Below, one piece after another: positions 61,095 to 64,000 of a stretch of DNA of 64,000 nt (positions are counted from its first letter, which is position 1; each line of letters starts with the position of its first letter). Made by a program: the position numbers and the translations under genes. The stretch comes from Dioscorea cayenensis subsp. rotundata (taxonomy: Eukaryota; Streptophyta; Magnoliopsida; Dioscoreales; Dioscoreaceae). The stretch spans positions 2,294,001 through 2,358,000 of the forward strand of contig NC_052482.1 of assembly GCF_009730915.1 (NCBI RefSeq), read 5' to 3'. A model generated the notes under the pieces. It did no database searches. It was not told where the DNA came from and was given only the letters and a program-made list of their open reading frames with translations.

Positions 61095-61388
61095 ATGGAT
61101 TCTTTGGATTTGCTTTCTAGTTTGGCGGAGAGTAGGGTGGGGAAAGGGCTAAAGCAGCTCGGCTCGACCTTGAAAGAGGAAGAGACCGCGATGATCGATA
61201 TACTCGACGTGGGGATGTCTCTGTGCTTTGGAGAACCGAAGAAATCGATGGCGAGGAGGATGAGGAGGGTGAGAGGTATGAGGTGTTTTGTAAGAGAGGA
61301 AGGAAGAGAGCTGAGATGGAGGACCCGATTTGGGGCCTATGTCGATCCCTTGGAGATTTTGAATTGGTACATGTGTGTCTTTTTTTAA
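61095..61388 (+). CDS. unrecognised 97-aa ORF in element C
   Basis: Starts MDSLDLLSSLAESRVGKGLK; the charged, GC-richer codons stand out from the flanking AT-rich repeats. Two Glu-rich helices and a basic stretch are seen, with no known domain. It occupies the place where element B carries its transposase N-terminus, so it may be captured or highly diverged element sequence. Confidence 0.3.
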   Translation: MDSLDLLSSLAESRVGKGLKQLGSTLKEEETAMIDILDVGMSLCFGEPKKSMARRMRRVRGMRCFVREEGRELRWRTRFGAYVDPLEILNWYMCVFF

Positions 61389-61469
61389 TTCCTATTCATC
61401 CGATTTATGTCCATTTTTTGTATGGATAAATTTGAAATTATTGAATGTTTACCATGGGGCTGATTGTTG

Positions 61470-61925
61470 GGAGCATCGTTAGCTAAACACAAATCCAGGA
61501 TAATTAAACGGAAACAAGGTAATTTAAACAAAAATAATTACTATTAAACAGAAACCAAGATTATTAAACAGAAACGTGTTAACTTAAAGCAGGAAAACAA
61601 AGATAACTTAAAACCAAAAACTATCGTAAAATGTAAAAAATGTATTCATAAATAGAAACCAAAAACTATTAAACACAAACTAGTGAAACTAATCGATACG
61701 CATTAACATATATATTGTAAAACTATTGAAACCCAACAAATTAAAAAGTAAAGACATTTAACAATGTGCTTTTAACGTAATTAGATAAATATAAACGAGT
61801 AAACTTAAACAGTGACCGAGACTGTTACACTGAAACGTGTTAAATTAAAAAGGAAACGTGATTGATGATGTGAAACAAGATAACTTAAACAAAAACAACT
61901 ATTGTTAAACGTAAAAACATAAAAT
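61470..61925. repeat. TTAAACAGAAACC array 1 (element C)
   Basis: Motifs TTAAACGGAAACAAGGTAA, TTAAACAGAAACC and AACGTGTTAACTTAAA recur every 20-30 bases, introduced by GCATCGTTAGCTAAACACAAA. Confidence 0.75.
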
Positions 61926-62099
61926 TTATCTTTATATTTAATTTACTTCTTCAACTTCTAACAACTCATATTCAAATTACATTTCATTAAATCATATTTT
62001 TAAAATAAAGATAATTTTGAAACCCGAACAAGGATTAATTAAGAATTAGAGAGGATTTGAGGGGGATAATAATTTTTAAATTTAAAGGGAAATATTGAT

Positions 62100-62236
62100 A
62101 GAAATTTGTATGATTTAAAGGATTACGGTAAAATAGTCTAAAGTTTATAGAACAAAAATTAATTGAGAATTAGAGAGGATTTGAGGGGTAATATGCAAAT
62201 AATCGAATAAATTAGATGATCATTTAATACTAAAGA

Positions 62237-62277
<41 letters not shown>

Positions 62278-62350
62278 TTGTGAACAAGAATTAATTGAGA
62301 ATTAGAGAGGATTTGAGGGGTAATATGCAAATGAGCATTTAATCCTTCGC
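62100..62350. repeat. direct repeat around GAATTAGAGAGGATTTGAGGGG with (GA)n between
   Basis: AATTAATTGAGAATTAGAG and GGATTTGAGGGGTAATATGC occur near 62158 and again near 62289. A (GA)n of about 34 bases lies between (about 62239-62272). A partial copy is near 62040. Confidence 0.85.
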
Positions 62351-62659
62351 TTTGCAAAGCTGGGAGGCGAAAAAGTCGCATCATTTCTCAAGTCACCATT
62401 CAACTCGAGCTCGGGAGAGATTGATCCATATATCTATGAAAAAGGTAACTCTTTTACGTCCCGATTCCCTAAAGTTCTTATTCTTGTGTTTTCTATTTTT
62501 GTTTAATTGATTTGGTGATGGCTTTGTATTTGACTTTGAAGATCGAATCTTTGTTGGATCATTTTATTGATTTGTTAGTAATTTTGGTTGTTTGATTTTT
62601 GGCTAGAATCGATTCAATGGTTATTGTTGCTTCCCATGTGATCGCTTTTACGTGATCTA

Positions 62660-62945
62660 TGTTAGCAATGGACGAGCAGCGTTAGCTAAAAACACAAACC
62701 CGGATCGATAAATGGAAACAAGGTAATTTAAACAAAAAAAAACAACTGTTGTTAAACAAAAACCAAGACTATTAAACGAAAACGTGTTAACTTAAACATA
62801 AACCAGGATTGATAAACGGAAACAAGATAGTTAAACGTAAAAAAGTGTATTCGTAAACAGCAACCCAAAACTATTAAACAGAAACTACTAAACTTAATCA
62901 GATACGCATTAACATATAAGGTAAAACTATAACACAAATTCTTAA
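62660..62945. repeat. TTAAACAGAAACC array 2 (element C)
   Basis: A second copy of array 1, introduced by GCAGCGTTAGCTAAAAACACA and followed by GGAAACAAGGTAATTTAAAC, CCAAGACTATTAAACGAAAAC and ACGTGTTAACTTAAAC. Confidence 0.75.
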
Positions 62946-63744
62946 TGATTTATCAGAAACCCAGATGACCCATCAACATTGAACAATGACTTGAAATCGT
63001 AATCCATCGAAGGGTGGTCCTTCTTCCATTCCATTGTTGGAGCATGTGACTGAATAGGAATCCATAGTTTCTAAAGCAAGAAGGAAGATCAGAAACTAGA
63101 AAAAGAAAGAAGCTTACCAACATGAGAAGGAAGTTAAGTTGACAGTGGAGGTCCAAGATCAGTATTGAAAAGCCAAAGAATGCATCCAAGACTCCCAGAA
63201 GAAGGAGAAAAGAAATGAGAGGAGAGCAAAGTTCACCCTTATCACGCTCGAGGAACGATAACATAGGTACTACGAAGCTTGCTTCTAGTAACTATTTTCT
63301 CCATAACATCGAGATCTTTGGGGATCAAATGCTTGGAGAACAAGGAAAGAAGTGCAGTGTCCTCTCTCTGCAAGTAGATAAAAGGTCGAAGAGAGAAAAA
63401 GTTTCGCCAATAAAGATGACTAATACTAAAAACTTGTTTACTTTCCTGTTTTATCTTCTCAAGTGCCAAAGTGGTTACATGATGGGACATGATGGTCATT
63501 TCTCAAGACTATATAGTGGTTGTCCACAACTCCCAAGCAAGGGTAATATTGTCCATAGAAAAATTTTAATTGATTCCGCTTTCTATCCGTTAGATGCATA
63601 ATGGGTTGAAAAGTCAGTTGAGGAAAAAAGACGGGTTTTTTGAGGATACTAAAAGTTAGGAGGGGTAATTGTCCATAAAGAAAATTGTTAAGGGGTTTTT
63701 GGCAATTACCACAATATTAAAACATCTCTATGCCAAAAACATCG

Positions 63745-64000
63745 GGTAAATTTTTTAGTAGGTCACTAAATTTTGACTCATTTTCATTTTGATCATCGAA
63801 CTTCAATTTGTATCAATTTGATCACTCAATTTTAATTTGATTTCAGTGGGTAGTAAATCATGGGATTCCAACCCGGAAACGAATGATGTCATTTCTTTTT
63901 CAATAACATGTAGACTATCTCTAATAGACTTAAAAATGTGGTCATGGAAGACTAATTCGGATTTTCGCATAACCATATAATCAATCGGGGAGTTAAAATC
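63745..64000 (+). mobile_element. left end of a TIR-type element, cut by window edge
   Basis: Phrases such as GGTCACTAAATTTTGACTCA, TTTTGATCATCGAACTTC and GATCACTCAATTTTAATTTG resemble terminal parts of plant non-autonomous TIR elements. The other end is outside the window. Confidence 0.35.

Larger units (their letters stand above)
60785..63715 (+). mobile_element. MULE-like element C
   Basis: The left end (GGGAAAATTATTTTTTACCCC, then AGCCCCTCTCG) resembles the left end of element B (AAAAATTATTGTTCACCCC). The right end (GGGGTAATTGTCCATAAAG, then GGGGTTTTTGGCAATTACC) resembles the right ends of A and B. Inside are two TTTAAAC arrays, a duplicated unit around GAATTAGAGAGGATTTGAGGGG, a (GA)n run and one unrecognised ORF. 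No transposase was recognised, so it is probably non-autonomous. It starts about 170 bp upstream of the ETFA start codon and may affect that promoter. Confidence 0.55.

Noticed and set aside
63215..63601. 128-aa plus-strand ORF in element C
   Set aside because: No domain, overlaps the terminal arm homologous in layout to the non-coding arms of A and B.

Overview
This is a 64-kb stretch of nuclear DNA from a flowering plant. The evidence is AT-rich sequence, intron-bearing housekeeping genes (plastid BADC, cytosolic ribosomal proteins eS21 and eS4, mitochondrial ETF-alpha), intronless sulfotransferases, and a dense load of plant-type transposons (MULE with DUF1985/Ulp1-type cargo, LINE, tRNA-SINE, Ty1/copia, Ty3/gypsy, TRIM, MITEs). 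The lineage cannot be fixed by eye; a monocot is plausible but unproven. A run of exactly 1000 N (55973-56972) marks it as a draft scaffold, so isolated indels may be assembly errors.

Layout. 1-3.6 kb: right part of a Mutator-like element (element A) with a minus-strand DUF1985-type gene, running off the left edge. 3.6-9.2 kb: SINE with target-site duplication (TSD), LINE 3' end, LTR fragment, broken copy of the 5' part of BADC, and a 5'-truncated LINE with a 13-bp TSD. 9.26-12.6 kb: related element B, with remnants of a MULE transposase. 12.75-13.7 kb: an unrecognised gene broken by a 165-bp TRIM solo LTR. 13.86-24 kb: a palindromic MITE, a solo-LTR-like block full of short palindromes, and a 2.2-kb block of three successive tandem-repeat families.

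25.7-37.3 kb is the conserved core: BADC (minus, 9 coding exons, intact), then RPS21 (plus, intact) and RPS4 (plus, with clustered indels near its end). Both ribosomal genes have telo-box motifs by their start region. 37.9-55.97 kb is a broken sulfotransferase (SOT) cluster: SOT1 is a pseudogene split by a copia element, an orphan SOT promoter lies near 48 kb, and SOT2 runs into the assembly gap. Between them lie gypsy gag and LTR remnants, a second copia (minus), a 2.07-kb solo LTR and two copies of a MITE. 57.1-60.6 kb holds ETF-alpha (minus): clean 5' exons and a damaged 3' half. 60.8-63.7 kb is a third MULE-like element (C), just upstream of ETFA.

The recognisable host genes serve unrelated housekeeping roles (plastid fatty-acid synthesis control, translation, mitochondrial electron transfer); no operon-like cooperation is implied. 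The least explained structure is a family of degenerate TTTAAAC-spaced repeat arrays, which occurs in elements A, B and C and which I noticed nowhere else in the window.
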